Part shown: piece after piece, positions 10,330 to 20,990 of the stretch
How positions within the stretch are numbered: position 1 is the first letter of the stretch
How the letters are laid out: each line of letters opens with the position of its first letter
Assembly (NCBI GenBank): GCA_030710605.1
Contig: CP092863.1
Span: 140,375,547-140,439,546, forward strand
DNA from: Cordylochernes scorpioides
Lineage: Eukaryota; Arthropoda; Arachnida; Pseudoscorpiones; Chernetidae
DNA: 64,000 bases
Direction: 5' to 3'
The notes under the pieces: model-generated
What the model saw: the letters and a program-made list of their open reading frames with translations, nothing else
What the model was told of the DNA's origin: nothing
Database searches by the model: none
Made by a program: the position numbers and the translations under genes

Positions 10330-10980
10330 TGGGTTTTATTGCATATTTACTCAGAGTTACATATCTAGCTATAGTTACATATTTACCCATAGTTACATAT
10401 CCATCTATAGGTACATATTTACCCATAGTTACTTATCAATCCATAGCTACATATTTACCCAGAGTTACTAATTTACCCATAATCACATGTATAACTATAG
10501 TTATATATTGATATATAGTTACATATTTACCCATATTTACAACAGAATTTACCCATTGTTACCTTTCAATCTATAGTTACTTATCCCCCATCTATAGTTA
10601 CATATTTACCCATATTCACAACAGAATTTACCCATTGCTACCTTTCAATCTATATATACATGTTTATCAAGAATTAATATTTACCTATAGTTACATAGTC
10701 ATCTATAGTTACATATTTACCCATATTTACAACAAAATTTACCCATTGTTACCTTTCAATCGTAGTTACATATTTACCAAGAATTACATATTTACCTATA
10801 GTTACATATTTACCAAAAATTAAATATTTACCTATAGTTACATAGCCATCTATAGTTACATTTTTACCCATATAATTACATATCTATCTATAGTTACATA
10901 TCAATCTATAGTTACATATTTACTTAGATTTACATATATTTACCCACAGTTACCAAAATATCTATAGTTACGCATATAAT
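10330..10980 (+). repeat. Degenerate minisatellite (GTTACATATTTACCCATA)
   Basis: Irregular alternation of GTTACATATTTACCCATA, ATCTATAGTTACAT and longer combinations over about 650 bp. Unit length varies, so this is an old, shuffled tandem array. Confidence 0.8.
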
Positions 10981-11560
10981 CAAATACACATATCAAATTC
11001 GTATCTTCAATATGTTAATTTACACCAAAATATCTTAATAAAATTAATTTTACAAACCTTTAATCGTGCAAATTAAAGTTGTTCATGGCTTGCGCCACAT
11101 GTATAGGAATAAACAAACCTTGATTTATTCTCATTCCACCAAGATGCCTTAATTTAGCCACCTTATCCTGGTATATTCTTTCATTTGTTCTATTCCTCTG
11201 ATAGAATTGATGAAAGTTGCCACAACACGCAACCAAATAAAAGGTTTTAAACATTTTTGATTATTTAAGAATGTGTGTCTAATCGCGAAAGGAAATAAGA
11301 TAATTCCATCAATAACTCCTATCGTATCTGTGGTGGTTGAGGTGATTAGAAATCCACAGATAACGTTATCTTTTAAACCTTAGAGGGACATCTTTAATTA
11401 CAAATTGGAATCACTTTACTATATTCCAATTAAAAGCGACTTTCCTGTTGTCCCTAATTTAATATTAATGACTCATCACAATAGAGAACCCTTCCAGCGG
11501 TTTCGCCTGTTTACTCCACCTTATCGAAAAGCCAAACGCCATTATAGACAATTTTAAAAT

Positions 11561-11770
11561 ATTTTAATGAAGATAACGGACACCTCTCCCATCAAAATAT
11601 ACGTCAAAGCTATACGCCATCTATTGACCGTCACTTCAAACTAGTGGCCTCGGGTTGGTGACAAAGCCACAACACTATCTTTGGCAAACTGAGAAGCTTC
11701 CACCTAGAGATCATGGTTTCGGGCTAATGGCCCTTCGTCAGTCTAGGGCGAACTTCAAAGATCAATATCC
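11561..11770 (-). mobile_element. Hammerhead family-2 element, single arm
   Basis: Reads from CCTCTCCCATCAAAATATAC through CCATCTATTGACCGTC and GTGACAAAGCCACAACAC to the minus-strand ribozyme and its flank. It is the best single-arm copy. Confidence 0.65.
11699..11752 (-). ncRNA. Hammerhead ribozyme-like motif, best family-2 copy
   Basis: Stem I is six perfect pairs, CCTAGA (11747-11742) with TCTAGG (11708-11703). CTGACGA is at 11741-11735, stem II is GGGC-CATTA-GCCC, and GAAA is at 11720-11717. Stem III is short, closed by A-T and interrupted by one mismatch, with cleavage triplet ATC. One extra A separates CTGACGA from stem II. All conserved core bases of the hammerhead are present. Confidence 0.72.
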
Positions 11771-11924
11771 TCCCGGCAAAATCAAACATCTTTATTGACT
11801 CCTAGTGAATAAAATAAAAAAAAGAAAATCTAGAGAGAAATGAATGAGGCCATTCCACCTTGTACTTCCCTCAGTTCTTTACTTAGAAATAACTTGTAAA
11901 CCCTTGTTTTGGCAGACATATCAT

Positions 11925-12035
11925 AAAGCGGTTTGATCGATTAAAGTGGCGAAACTGCTGGAAAGTTTCACCACTGATGAGCTAGTCTCTCTAAATAATT
12001 TTACTTCTCGCTATAAGGTCGGTAAGAAATTGTTT
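11925..12035 (+). repeat. GAAAC/CTGATGA family, copy
   Basis: GTGGCGAAACTGCTGG, then TTTCACCACTGATGAGCTAG, in the usual arrangement. Confidence 0.7.
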
Positions 12036-12270
12036 TACTCGAAGAAACAAAGAATCATACAAAATGATTCTTGATTACTGATATCCTTTAAGCACTCACT
12101 ACAATATATCTTGACTATATAAATTCCCCATTTATGTGGAGGAGTATTTATTTATATCAAAATATATATATTAAGCCATGTGCAGTAGATGGTGACATAG
12201 ATATAATAACTAGTCTATGAATTATACATTATTCTCGCTGTGGATTAATTGATTATATATTAATTATATA

Positions 12271-12448
12271 TACAGTTAAACCTATCTATAGCGGTCCCTC
12301 TAAATAGCGTCTTCCTATCTATAACACCCGATATTAAACATTAAAATGTAAACATTTTACATTAAAAGTAACCTGTCTATAGCAATACTTTTCTATAGCA
12401 CCCTATTTTAGTGAGTCCCAAGAGGGGGCGCTATAGACAGTTTTAACT
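12271..12448. mobile_element. CTATAGACAGG inverted-repeat element, copy 1
   Basis: About 180 bp bounded by ACAGTTAAACCT and GACAGTTTTAACT. It contains several internal CTATAGAC-type words in both orientations and a GAGGGGGCGCTATAGACAG end. Non-coding; a second copy in opposite orientation lies at 17.7 kb. Confidence 0.75.
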
Positions 12449-12604
12449 ATATATATTACACTCACTTCCACAGAGAAGTTCCGATATTCATTTTAAGCTG
12501 CCATCTTACAAGTATCTTCTCTCTTGTTTATCAAAGGTTTCTTTTAAATAATTTTGCTTTTCCTAGTTTAAATGAATCATCTCTATCTAATTTTACATAA
12601 ATTA

Positions 12605-12715
12605 TGCTTATCTGCTCTTCACGTGTGTAGACATGTGGTGCAAATACAGTAAAATCAGTCTCCTACTTCTACCCACCATGATTATCATGGCCTATACCAC
12701 GTGTACTGTGGATAT
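12605..12715 (+). mobile_element. SINE-1, 3' fragment
   Basis: Only the tail is present (ACCATGATTATCATGGCC, then CACGTGTACTGTGG and an A-rich end); 5' truncated, as is usual for retroposed SINEs. Confidence 0.75.
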
Positions 12716-12757
12716 GCAAAAGAAAAAAATATATACATATATAAACGGTAGCAATGC

Positions 12758-12885
12758 GTTTATATTCTTAAAAGGTGCAAGCTTTCGGATCTTTATAATT
12801 CTTTCACAGTATACTATAAGTGGCATTAATGCCTGTGAAAGAATTATAAAGATCCGAAAGCTTGCACTTTTTAAGAATTAACAAA
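12758..12885. repeat. Long hairpin with 45-bp arms
   Basis: TTCTTAAAAGGTGCAAGC through TCTTTCACA is repeated in reverse complement as TGTGAAAGA to TTTTTAAGAA around a ~25-bp centre. Only one base differs, so the palindrome is young or gene-converted. Confidence 0.85.
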
Positions 12886-13208
12886 CACATTGGTACTGTT
12901 TATATTTTTATATTTTATGCTTTATAGCATTTTTCTCTTTTAATAAATTACTTATATTTGTATTTTTGAATATAAATTATGATTGATTTCTTCATGAACA
13001 TGTGTAACATTAAATAATAATTCAAGCTTCACTAGGTATCAAATTCTATAAAGTCCAGAAAAAGGTTGCTTCTGGAAGGTGTTACTGTCTAGGTGAATGT
13101 AATCGTAAATTTCAAAGTCGAAGCTTCTTGTCAAGTAATAGATTAGATTACTAATGTATTCGTTATCAAAATTTAATCACTCGCTTTTTGGAAAGATAAA
13201 TATTATAG

Positions 13209-13376
13209 ACTCATTGACAAAATATAAGGAAGTGGAGAGTCTATGATGAATTTAAAGGGGACAGAGACAATTTTGTTCACACTTGTTATCTCATGTGTCT
13301 TCAATAAAGGTCAATGTAATATCTTTCAGAGTTATTGTCTAAATTACGATATACATGCTGAAAGTACAACAACTTT
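13209..13376 (-). mobile_element. CACTCATGG MITE, eroded copy
   Basis: Body matches in reverse (ATGTGTCTTCAATAAAGGTC, ATCTTTCAGAGTTATTGTCT). Termini are degraded. Confidence 0.7.
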
Positions 13377-13499
13377 AGTTGATTGAATTGATGGAAATTT
13401 TGTCGGGATGATATTGATCTATAAAAATTCAACTACCCTGTTAAAATAGAATTTAAACCTGAACAGCTAAACACCCTATTTTGAAAATTAGGTAAATTT

Positions 13500-13690
13500 C
13501 ATTTGTTCCATTGTGGAACTCGTGGAATCAAAGCCCGCCCTAGACTGACGAAGGCCATTAGTCCGAAACCATGGTCACCCAGTGGGCGATTCTCGAATTG
13601 TCAAAGCTGGGGTTGTGGCTTTGTCCCTGACCCAAGTCCACTAATTTGCGGAGACGGTAATAGATAGCGCTGTTTTAGCTTATATATATG
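13500..13690 (+). mobile_element. Hammerhead family-2 element, right arm
   Basis: Ribozyme, then GTTGTGGCTTTGTCCCTGAC and GACGGTAATAGATAGCGC as in other family members. No left arm adjacent. Confidence 0.65.
13531..13590 (+). ncRNA. Hammerhead ribozyme-like motif with GTC site (family 2)
   Basis: CTGACGA at 13545-13551, GAAA at 13565-13568, stem III ACC-AT-GGT (three pairs) and cleavage triplet GTC with C13576. Outer stem I has five pairs (CGCCC 13536-13540 with GGGCG 13584-13588). The inner part of stem I is mismatched and stem II is weak (GGCC-ATTA-GTCC). Confidence 0.62.
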
Positions 13691-13739
13691 TCATAATATT
13701 ACCCTTCCAGGAATAATAAAGTAAATCTACAGTCGACCA

Positions 13740-13965
13740 GAGAGAGAAGTAGAGAGGAGGATGTAAAGGCCGGTCACTTGATATATCAGTCTCATTCCGG
13801 AGGGGGGCCTTTTCTTGGAACCCTCAGGACTATATTTGGACAGTTGGGGGGTGGTGTGCGACACAAACGGTCGTTCAGCGGTAACTTACCCTCGCGCTAC
13901 CTCTCTCTCGCTGGTTGCCTGGGTTATTCCTCTACCAACTCGTCGTGTGATTATTTCTCTTTCCC
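13740..13965. other. GC-richer unassigned segment
   Basis: Stands out from the AT-rich background (GGAGGGGGGCC, CAGTTGGGGGGTGGTG, CCTCGCGCTACC), but its short open frames show no recognisable domain. It may be a fragment of an LTR or of an unrecognised element. Confidence 0.3.
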
Positions 13966-14109
13966 CACCACATTATTATCACTATATTGTCACATATATA
14001 TATATATTGTGATTGGGAAAACAAATTCCGCATTCTTATAGGTACTTAGTTTTCAAATTTACACTTCTCCAATAGATACGGAAATTTTTCCGGGAGGATA
14101 TTGATCTAA

Positions 14110-14290
14110 AAAGACAAAGGTCGCCTCTTCCGTCAATATAGATGTCAAAGCTAGACTCCATCTATTGACCGTCGCTTCAAACTAGCGGCCTCGGGTCGGT
14201 GAATCACTGGCCCGAGTCCGCTAGTTTGAAGCGACGGTCAATAGATGGCGTCAAGCTTTGACGTCTATTTTGACGGGAGATGAGATATTA
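14110..14290. repeat. Family-2 derived hairpin without ribozyme
   Basis: Arms of about 75 bp (CGTCAATATAGATGTCAAAG to CGGCCTCGGGTCGGTG and complement) meet almost directly; the internal ribozyme-bearing part has been deleted. Confidence 0.8.
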
Positions 14291-14729
14291 GTCGTTTTAG
14301 ATCTACAATAGAGGATTATATATATATATTAGAGATACTTCGTGTCTATTATAAAATTCCATTCAATCTGTACATGTCCAATCCATCTATTATTTCTCTC
14401 TCTCTCCAGGATTATTATGAAGATCCTCCTTTGTGAATACAAGAGATAATAGGTGCAGGTTCGCTAATGTTTCCTCACTTTAGGTGCAGAGCGGAAATTG
14501 CTTTTCTCCATCAGCGAATTTAATCTTTCTAAGATACGCGTTCCGAATGCAGTTCGGGCAGCAATGTGGAATCCAGGTGTGAGAAGGACTTCCATCAATT
14601 CACCAGAGATTTTACCAATAATTGCACTGAAGTTGAACTTCAAGAGACTTCGTAGAATATTGTCTATAGTGGATTAAATTTATAAATTCAATTGCCATCT
14701 ATCGTTAAAATTTGTAACAATTAAATTTA

Positions 14730-14938
14730 CTGGCAATGTGTTTCTTTCCAATAGTATAATCAAATATTATCTCTACAGACCTTACTGCAATGATATAAGT
14801 TATTGAAGCCGGTTGGCGAAATCGCTGAAAGGGTTCACTACTGATGAGACAAACCCTCTCATTCAATAACTTATATCATTGCAGTAAAGTCTGTAAAGAT
14901 AATATTTGATGATATTATTGAAAAGAAAACACATTGCC
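14730..14938. repeat. GAAAC/CTGATGA element inside ~75-bp inverted arms
   Basis: The signature GGCGAAATCGCTGAAAGGG with CTGATGAGACAAACCCTC sits in the loop. Flanking arms from GGCAATGTGTTTCTTT to TAAGTTATTGAA are repeated in reverse complement on the other side. This is the most complete copy of the family. Confidence 0.85.
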
Positions 14939-14984
14939 AGAAAATATATTCGTTACAAGTTATAACTCGTGTGGGAACATAATT

Positions 14985-15065
14985 GCCTCTATCTCCTTAA
15001 CAAAAACAGACGAATCGTGACATTAAAAGATTTCCACTGTCTCAAGGTTTTGTCTGTGAGTGTTA
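14985..15065. mobile_element. CACTCATGG MITE, right-end fragment
   Basis: CAGACGAATCGTGACATT and AGGTTTTGTCTGTGAGTGTT match the right end of the family. Confidence 0.65.
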
Positions 15066-15282
15066 ATTATAAAAAAGGACAAAAAAGGGTGCACCTCTCC
15101 CTTTATAAATGAACTTATAATTTTCAATGCGGGATTTCATTCACGGTCGTGGATGACAAAAGTCATTCCAATTTTCTATTCATCATTAACCTGTTCTCAT
15201 AGTTAAATCTTCAAATTTATTCATTTATGTAAATTCTTTAAAATTGTATATATTATATTTACATAGATTCCTCTTTAGTTTA

Positions 15283-15505
15283 ATATCACAAAGGTTTAAA
15301 TTATTTTTGAATATATACATATATATTTATTTTTGTGTGTGTAGATTTATTTTTAATATTAAAATAAAGATTAAAAACAAAATACACACAAAATATATAT
15401 AACTGATATTCGAAATTAATATAACTTTTTAAATAGTTTATATAAAAAAGGGCGTACCTGGATCTGTAAAGAAAAAAAAAACAACAATTTTTTTCTCAAA
15501 ATATT
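15283..15505. repeat. Direct repeat R1, copy 1
   Basis: About 220 bp (TATTTTTGTGTGTGTAGATT to AAATATTTCGAGAG) repeated in the same orientation at 16,350-16,567, with a part in inverted orientation at about 16,735-16,800. Contains GGGCGTACCTGGATCTGTAA. Nature unknown. Confidence 0.75.
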
Positions 15506-15514
15506 TCGAGAGTT

Positions 15515-15565
15515 ATCTGAAGAAGGGCTTGTCCGAAAGCTTCCTTTGATCAGGTGATTAAAAAA
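15515..15565 (+). repeat. GAAGAAGGGCTTGTCCGAAAGC motif (hammerhead-like family 4)
   Basis: CTGAAGA, a short GGGC-TT-GTCC hairpin and GAAAGC stand in hammerhead order, but no convincing stem I is visible. The reverse-complement copy is at 42,285-42,345. Confidence 0.4.
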
Positions 15566-15716
15566 GAGATGCGGGGTCTTTTATGATTTTTTGTAATATA
15601 ATATACATATTTACCATATAAATTTATAAATATAGAGATAAAAATAAATATTTATTCATTTTAAGGAGAAATAACGACTATTTCTATCCTTAGGGATGAA
15701 GTATAAAAGTATGAAC

Positions 15717-15900
15717 GTCCCTGGACACTTTATTTTTCCGTTTATAATTACTCTTCACAATTCATCCTTTCATACTATCCCTTCATCTCCTTAAAATAAA
15801 TTACGATTTTTTTGTTCAAAAGAAACATTTGCGGTAAAACTTGTCAAAACGTCGTTTTACAATTATAATCCACATTATATTGTATTATAAATACTTATTG
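15717..15900 (+). mobile_element. SINE-2, 5'-truncated
   Basis: Begins in the acceptor end CCCTGGACACTTTATTTTTC and continues with the same body as the 38.5 kb copy (ACTCTTCACAATTCATCC). Confidence 0.75.
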
Positions 15901-16349
15901 CCTCCAATATAAATAAATTGGAATAAAAAAAAAAGATTATCAAAACTTCTCCCTCAAAATGTATTTTTGTCTATTTCAATTCGCTATATATCAAATTGCG
16001 CCAATTGCTAAGAAGTTGGTAATTGGAGCTTCAGCAGCAAACTTCAATTTTCTCGGGGAAGATATTAATGGTTTACCTCGGGAGAATTTTTCCTTCGAGA
16101 TTTTATTTTTGTTAATTCAACTTGAAATTGTTATTTAATCTTTTCTCCGAAGTGTGTTTGTGTATGGCCAAAACTTAATAAGTGTTGTGCATCTCCAATT
16201 TTAAAAGTTTTCGCCTTTAGCTTCTTTAGTTTCATTTTAAAAGTTTTCTAGGCATAAAATTAGTTTCGTTTTCTTTCGCCTTTTTTTTTCCCCGAAATAT
16301 GAATGGAAAAAAAAAGTTTTTTAAAAAAATAATTAAAATTTAATCTTAA

Positions 16350-16567
16350 TATCACAAAAGTTTAAATTATTTTTAAATATATATATTTATTTTTGTGTGT
16401 GTAGATTTATTTTTAATATTAAAATAAAGAGAAAAACAACACACACACAAAATATATATAACTGATATTCGAAAATAATATAACTTTATAAATAGTTCAT
16501 ATAAAAAGGGCGTACCTGGATCTGTAAAGAAAAAAAAAAACAATTTTTTTCTCAAAATATTTCGAGA
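16350..16567. repeat. Direct repeat R1, copy 2
   Basis: Second copy of the 15.3 kb repeat. Immediately downstream (16,560-16,750) lies an inverted repeat CCCTCTTTATCAATTTATTG / CAATAAATTGATAAAGAGGG. Confidence 0.75.
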
Positions 16568-17029
16568 GATTGCTCCCTCTTTATCAATTTATTGCATAGT
16601 AAACATAATTAACAAATTATTTGTAGATTACATGAAAACCAAACCATTTTGACCAAAGACAAAGTTGTTTCCATGTGATCTACAAGAATCTGTAAACAAG
16701 TTTACTGTACAATAAATTGATAAAGAGGGAGAAATCTCTCAAAATATTTTGAGAAAAAAATGTTTTTTTTTTCTTAACAGATCCAGATATGTATTTTTTA
16801 AATAAACGTATTTGATGGATCATTTTTTGACTCAAACAATTTATAAAGAGTGTATATAAAATACTGATTAAAACTGAACCACATAATTTGAGTATATTTT
16901 GACAAAAGCATATGTTCATGGGTAATATTTCTGGCCAAAATATATCCGGCTAAACTTTCTTAATTCTCAATTCATTTCTAATCTTTGGAAATTTCAGAAG
17001 CCTTTTTAAAAAAGAATTAAAGCAACGGA

Positions 17030-17455
17030 AGACTCGAATTGCTTTTGTGTACATGAGGAACAAACCTCAATACATCTTTTACTGGATTGTCCTGTGTTTC
17101 AAGACTATAGAATCGACAATATTTTAATAGTAACAGATCCAAGTATTTTCATTTCCAGTAAAGATAAAATATTAAATTCAATACCTTTTGTAGATATATT
17201 TTAAATTATAAAGCAACAAATATCTTTTAAGAAACTGATAATTTATGCTGATTGTACATATTGCCAGACACTTCTTTCTTTTGTACACAGTTCTTTTTTC
17301 TTGTTTTTTCTCTCTTTCTTATTGTTAACATCATATGACTATTCTATTCACGGCCTAAAATTATTATATATGTATAGACAAATGTAAAGGTATACATATA
17401 TAACAGCGCAATTGTCCCTAGGGGGACTTAGAACTTTAAATTAAAATAAAAATTA
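17030..17455 (+). pseudogene. Non-LTR retrotransposon ORF2 C-terminus and 3' UTR
   Basis: One frame reads DSNCFCVHEEQTSIHLLLDC, the C-terminal Cys/His segment after the reverse transcriptase of CR1/jockey-like elements. An AT-rich 3' UTR follows, ending in TTGTCCCTAGGGGGAC and an A-rich tail. The family of the relic is uncertain. Confidence 0.7.
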
Positions 17456-17461
17456 AAAAAG

Positions 17462-17660
17462 GGTCATCCAAAATAGTTCAATGACCCCCGATTCTTGCAA
17501 AAGTCCAACCTCACCATTGAGTGAGTGTAACCAAATGGGGCTCTGGCTCTGTAAGTGTAAAAGTCGAATGCTTTCTACATGTGTAGACGTGTAATGTACT
17601 TACTGTAAAATCAATCGCTAACTACCCACTATGATTATCATGGCCTGTACACCGTGTGTG
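17462..17660 (+). mobile_element. SINE-1, 5'-truncated
   Basis: Starts in the body (CCCGATTCTTGCAAAAGTCC) and runs to the conserved tail ACTATGATTATCATGGCC. Directly abuts the 3' end of the non-LTR relic. Confidence 0.8.
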
Positions 17661-17679
17661 GGTAATATAAATGATATAC

Positions 17680-17853
17680 AGTTAAACCTGTCTATAGCGC
17701 CCCCTCTTGGGACTCACCAAAATAGAGTGCTATAGAGAGGGGAGTGCTATAGACAGGTCACTTTTAATGTAAATCGCATCGTACTACATATTTAAAATCG
17801 GGCGCTGTAGAGAGGAAGGCGCTATTTAGAGGGGGCGCTATAGTCAGGTTTAA
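17680..17853. mobile_element. CTATAGACAGG inverted-repeat element, copy 2
   Basis: Starts ACAGTTAAACCTGTCTATAG and ends GGGGCGCTATAGTCAGGTTT, with four internal CTATAGA words. Confidence 0.8.
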
Positions 17854-17859
17854 ATGTAT

Positions 17860-19130
17860 ACTAATAATAAAGTAAAAATAATTGTAATGATTTATTTATT
17901 AGTTTTAAAAGAAAAAAAAACTTTCTATAAAAATATGTGCTGGTCGCGTGTGTTGTGTGTGTGCTTCTCTGTATGAATAGAAATACATTTAAAAAACTCC
18001 ATTTATACGTATATAGATAGATCAATCATAATGTATTATTAATATGTTTTTTATTAGAAAAAGAGTGAAAAATATTTTTATATTTTATTTTTTTATGATT
18101 TTTTAAAAATATATAAAAACTTTCAAAAGTGAAATATTAGAATATAAACATTTTAAAAAAATATAGAGTTGAACCATTCACATTCAAGATTTAAAATCCC
18201 GTTAACAATTGGTCAAAAATTGTAATAAAAGAAATATTCTCAGATTTCACCCAATAATAATAATAATAAAAAATTGAAACCGATTCAATTTCGATGATAA
18301 ATTAATACCTTTTTATTTACGAAAATAAAAAAATAAAAAAATAAAAATCTTCGCAAAAAAAAAATCAGATTTCTTTTATATAATAAAAAATATATTATTT
18401 TCAATCAAAAGATTAAAAAAATAAAAAAAGAATAACAATCTTTTAGAGAGAAAAAAATAATTCTTTTTTAAAACTTATTGGTTGACAGATTTCGTTAAGG
18501 AGAGAAAAACACAAAAATATATAAACTTTAAAAAAAGAAAAGAACAACACACACCTTCTTTCTGAGAGAGAAAAAAAAAAGATAAAATTAATATCGAAAA
18601 TAATAAAAATACCAAGAGAAGGAAGAATTATACAATGGAATCCGTCTTACATATGAAAAATTGAAAATCAATATAGCGTCACACATCCAAAAATTTTTCT
18701 TAGATTGGGCCTATTCACCAGCTAGCCCTGTTCTTTTGATCTTTCCTACGTCTGCCATTACAGAACCTTCCAATATGGCCTCATTCTGCTAATGCAATAG
18801 GAGATCTCGTATGTCAAATCTTTTCCTTTAACCTTTTCATTCGCTTGAAAATTCATCAAAGCGAGCTCTCTTTCTTTTTTATTGAGAGATATTTTTTACC
18901 CTCCTTGCTTTATAATTGTGATATATCAATTGAGAGTTTTTTTTAATGCGTTTATTTTGATTTGTTTGAATATCTAGTTTATGTTTTATTGATGGGATTT
19001 ATGTATAGCTTTTCAGACATAGCTATTCTCGATATAACGATTTTTTGTATAACGGGATCCTTGATTTAACGATAGGTACCATTAAGAAAGTTGAAAATAC
19101 GATTTAACCATATATTTCTTATTTTAAACG
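17860..19130. other. No gene recognised; A/T homopolymer-rich
   Basis: Long poly-A/AAT tracts (18,200-18,600). At 19,020-19,110 are words like CGATATAACGATTTTTTGTA, seen in some Tc1/pogo-type ends, but nothing that can be called. Confidence 0.4.
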
Positions 19131-19137
19131 ATTGCAT

Positions 19138-19372
19138 CTGCACACATGAACAAAAGTTAATGAAGTGGAAAGTTTTTGATATGGTTGGTCGTCTGTTTTT
19201 CTTTCTTTTTTTTTTTAAGGAGGCAAAGGCAATTTTGTTTATAATTGGTTATCTCGTGTGATTTCAATAAAAGCCACTGTGTATTAAATATCTTTCAGAG
19301 GTATTATTTGAATCCCGATATACATGCTGAATGATACAACTTCCTTATGTTTTGTCCATGAGTGTAAATTCT
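19138..19372. mobile_element. CACTCATGG MITE copy
   Basis: Right terminus CTTATGTTTTGTCCATGAGTG is clear; left terminus is altered (CACATGAACAAAAGTT). Confidence 0.75.
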
Positions 19373-19936
19373 CTCACTACATAAATTTTATAATTAGGGT
19401 CTGTCTCATGAGAGATACTGCATAAAATATAGCCAAACCCTATCTATCTCTTCTGGAAGCGGATTTTGTTATTAAAGATTCTATCAAGTCATGAAGAGTC
19501 ACCTAAAACAGAGGGCTTTCAATGAGAGACAACCTCCGGGAGATACCGGTTTTATCCATGTTTTATATGGTCTCTCATGAGGACTGTGCTGTCTCATATA
19601 AACTATAGAGCTGTAGATATTATCTCAATAATGTTCACAATATTACATATATTCTGAAAATATAATCTATTTGAATATTCATTTACACAATTAGTATCTT
19701 TGTATACAACAACAACAACAAAAAAGCCTTTATTTAGGGTCACTGACCCTATACAGGATTCACCAGAGGTATGCATAAGAACAAAGCAGTGAGACAAAGG
19801 AAATAACGATATATACAGAGTAAGAAGAAAAAGAAAAAAAAAACAAGAAAAGAAAAAAAAAAGAAAGAAAGAGGGAAGCAAGAAATCAACACAAAAAGAG
19901 TGTATCTTTGTATATAGAATTTACCATTAGTGTAGC

Positions 19937-20092
19937 TTCCCCATGTGCACTAGGTGCAAACCCGAAGAGGCCACTCCCCAACATATACTAAATTGTATTG
20001 GAAAGGACAAAAGATCCTTGTACAGAGAACCAAGAAAAGTTCTTGAGCTTCTTTATGGGCACGACCTCCAAGATCTTGTCTAATTTAGACTA
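19937..20092 (+). pseudogene. Non-LTR retrotransposon ORF2 C-terminal relic
   Basis: The frame reads CTRCKPEEATPQHILNCIG, then LELLYGHDLQDLV and a stop: the conserved C-terminal ending of many arthropod CR1/jockey-like ORF2 proteins. Only about 50 codons survive. Confidence 0.75.
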
Positions 20093-20144
20093 AAAGGATA
20101 AGTAAATAAAACATTAGTGTAGGTTGGATTAATTCGAATTGTAA

Positions 20145-20296
20145 GCTCAACAATCCTTAAAAGATTTATTATCTGACATTTCGGCGATTCACTGTCGTTT
20201 TTTACCAGGTAGAAAGATCTCCGTCTTGAAATGGTCAACAGTGGTTCACGCCACGAAATGTCAGAGATAATAAACCTTTTTGAAGGTTGTTGATTT
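20145..20296. repeat. Hairpin element with ~38-bp arms
   Basis: CAACAATCCTTAAAAGATTT to TGACATTTCG and its near-perfect complement CGAAATGTCAG to AAGGTTGTTG flank a 68-bp centre. Confidence 0.75.
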
Positions 20297-20389
20297 CACA
20301 TCTTGGAATAATATCTCTGCGCTTTCTTAGGATTCATTTATTACTTTTTCTTGCGTTTATCATCACTATCATTTTATTGATGGACATTG

Positions 20390-20850
20390 ATCTAAAAAAT
20401 ACCTCTCCCGTCAAAATAGACGTCATCTATTAACGGGTTGATGACAAAGCCACAACACCAACTTTGGAAAACTGAGTAGTGTCCACCTCTGAAGATCATA
20501 GTTTATGATTATGACACTCATTAGTTCAGAGCGGGCTATTTTTCATGAGATCCACAAGAGAGAGAAAGTGAAATTATCACAATATTCCTAATTTGACCAT
20601 AGATTTGGCATAGTCACCTTTCAAGCTAAACAACTTTTTAACAGAATGTGAAGATTCCATTTGACCCCTTGTGGATCTCATGAAATATAGCTCGCCCTGA
20701 AGTGAAGAGAACCATCAGCCAGAAAGGTGGACGCCTCTCAGTTTACCCTAGCTGGTGTTGTGGCTTTGTCACTGACTTGAGGCTGCTAGTTTGCGGAGAC
20801 GGTCTATAGATGACACTGAGATTAAGCACTTATTTTAAGGAGAGATATTC
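20390..20850. mobile_element. Family-2 element, full two-armed but eroded
   Basis: Left arm CCTCTCCCGTCAAAATAGAC, right arm GACGGTCTATAGATGACAC to AGGAGAGATATTCG, in inverted orientation. Each arm still shows the region corresponding to the ribozyme (about 20,470-20,530 minus and 20,690-20,750 plus), but CTGANGA and GAAA are mutated. Confidence 0.65.
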
Positions 20851-20990
20851 GACCTTTAAACATATATAACACAAAGTTGACGTAGGACTTAGAAAGGCCA
20901 GTAGATTTACATAGATCATATCCACGGAAATAACAGAGAAAAATATAGATGAAAGATAAATATATCAAAACTTCACTGTTATCTATAATA

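Noticed and set aside
13778-14041. 87-codon ORF in the GC-richer 13.8 kb patch
   Set aside because: No recognisable motif in any frame and no splice-site support.
15283-16567. LTR pair of a small retrotransposon
   Set aside because: The two direct repeats lack TG...CA ends, a PBS and a target duplication, and part of the repeat also occurs inverted next door.
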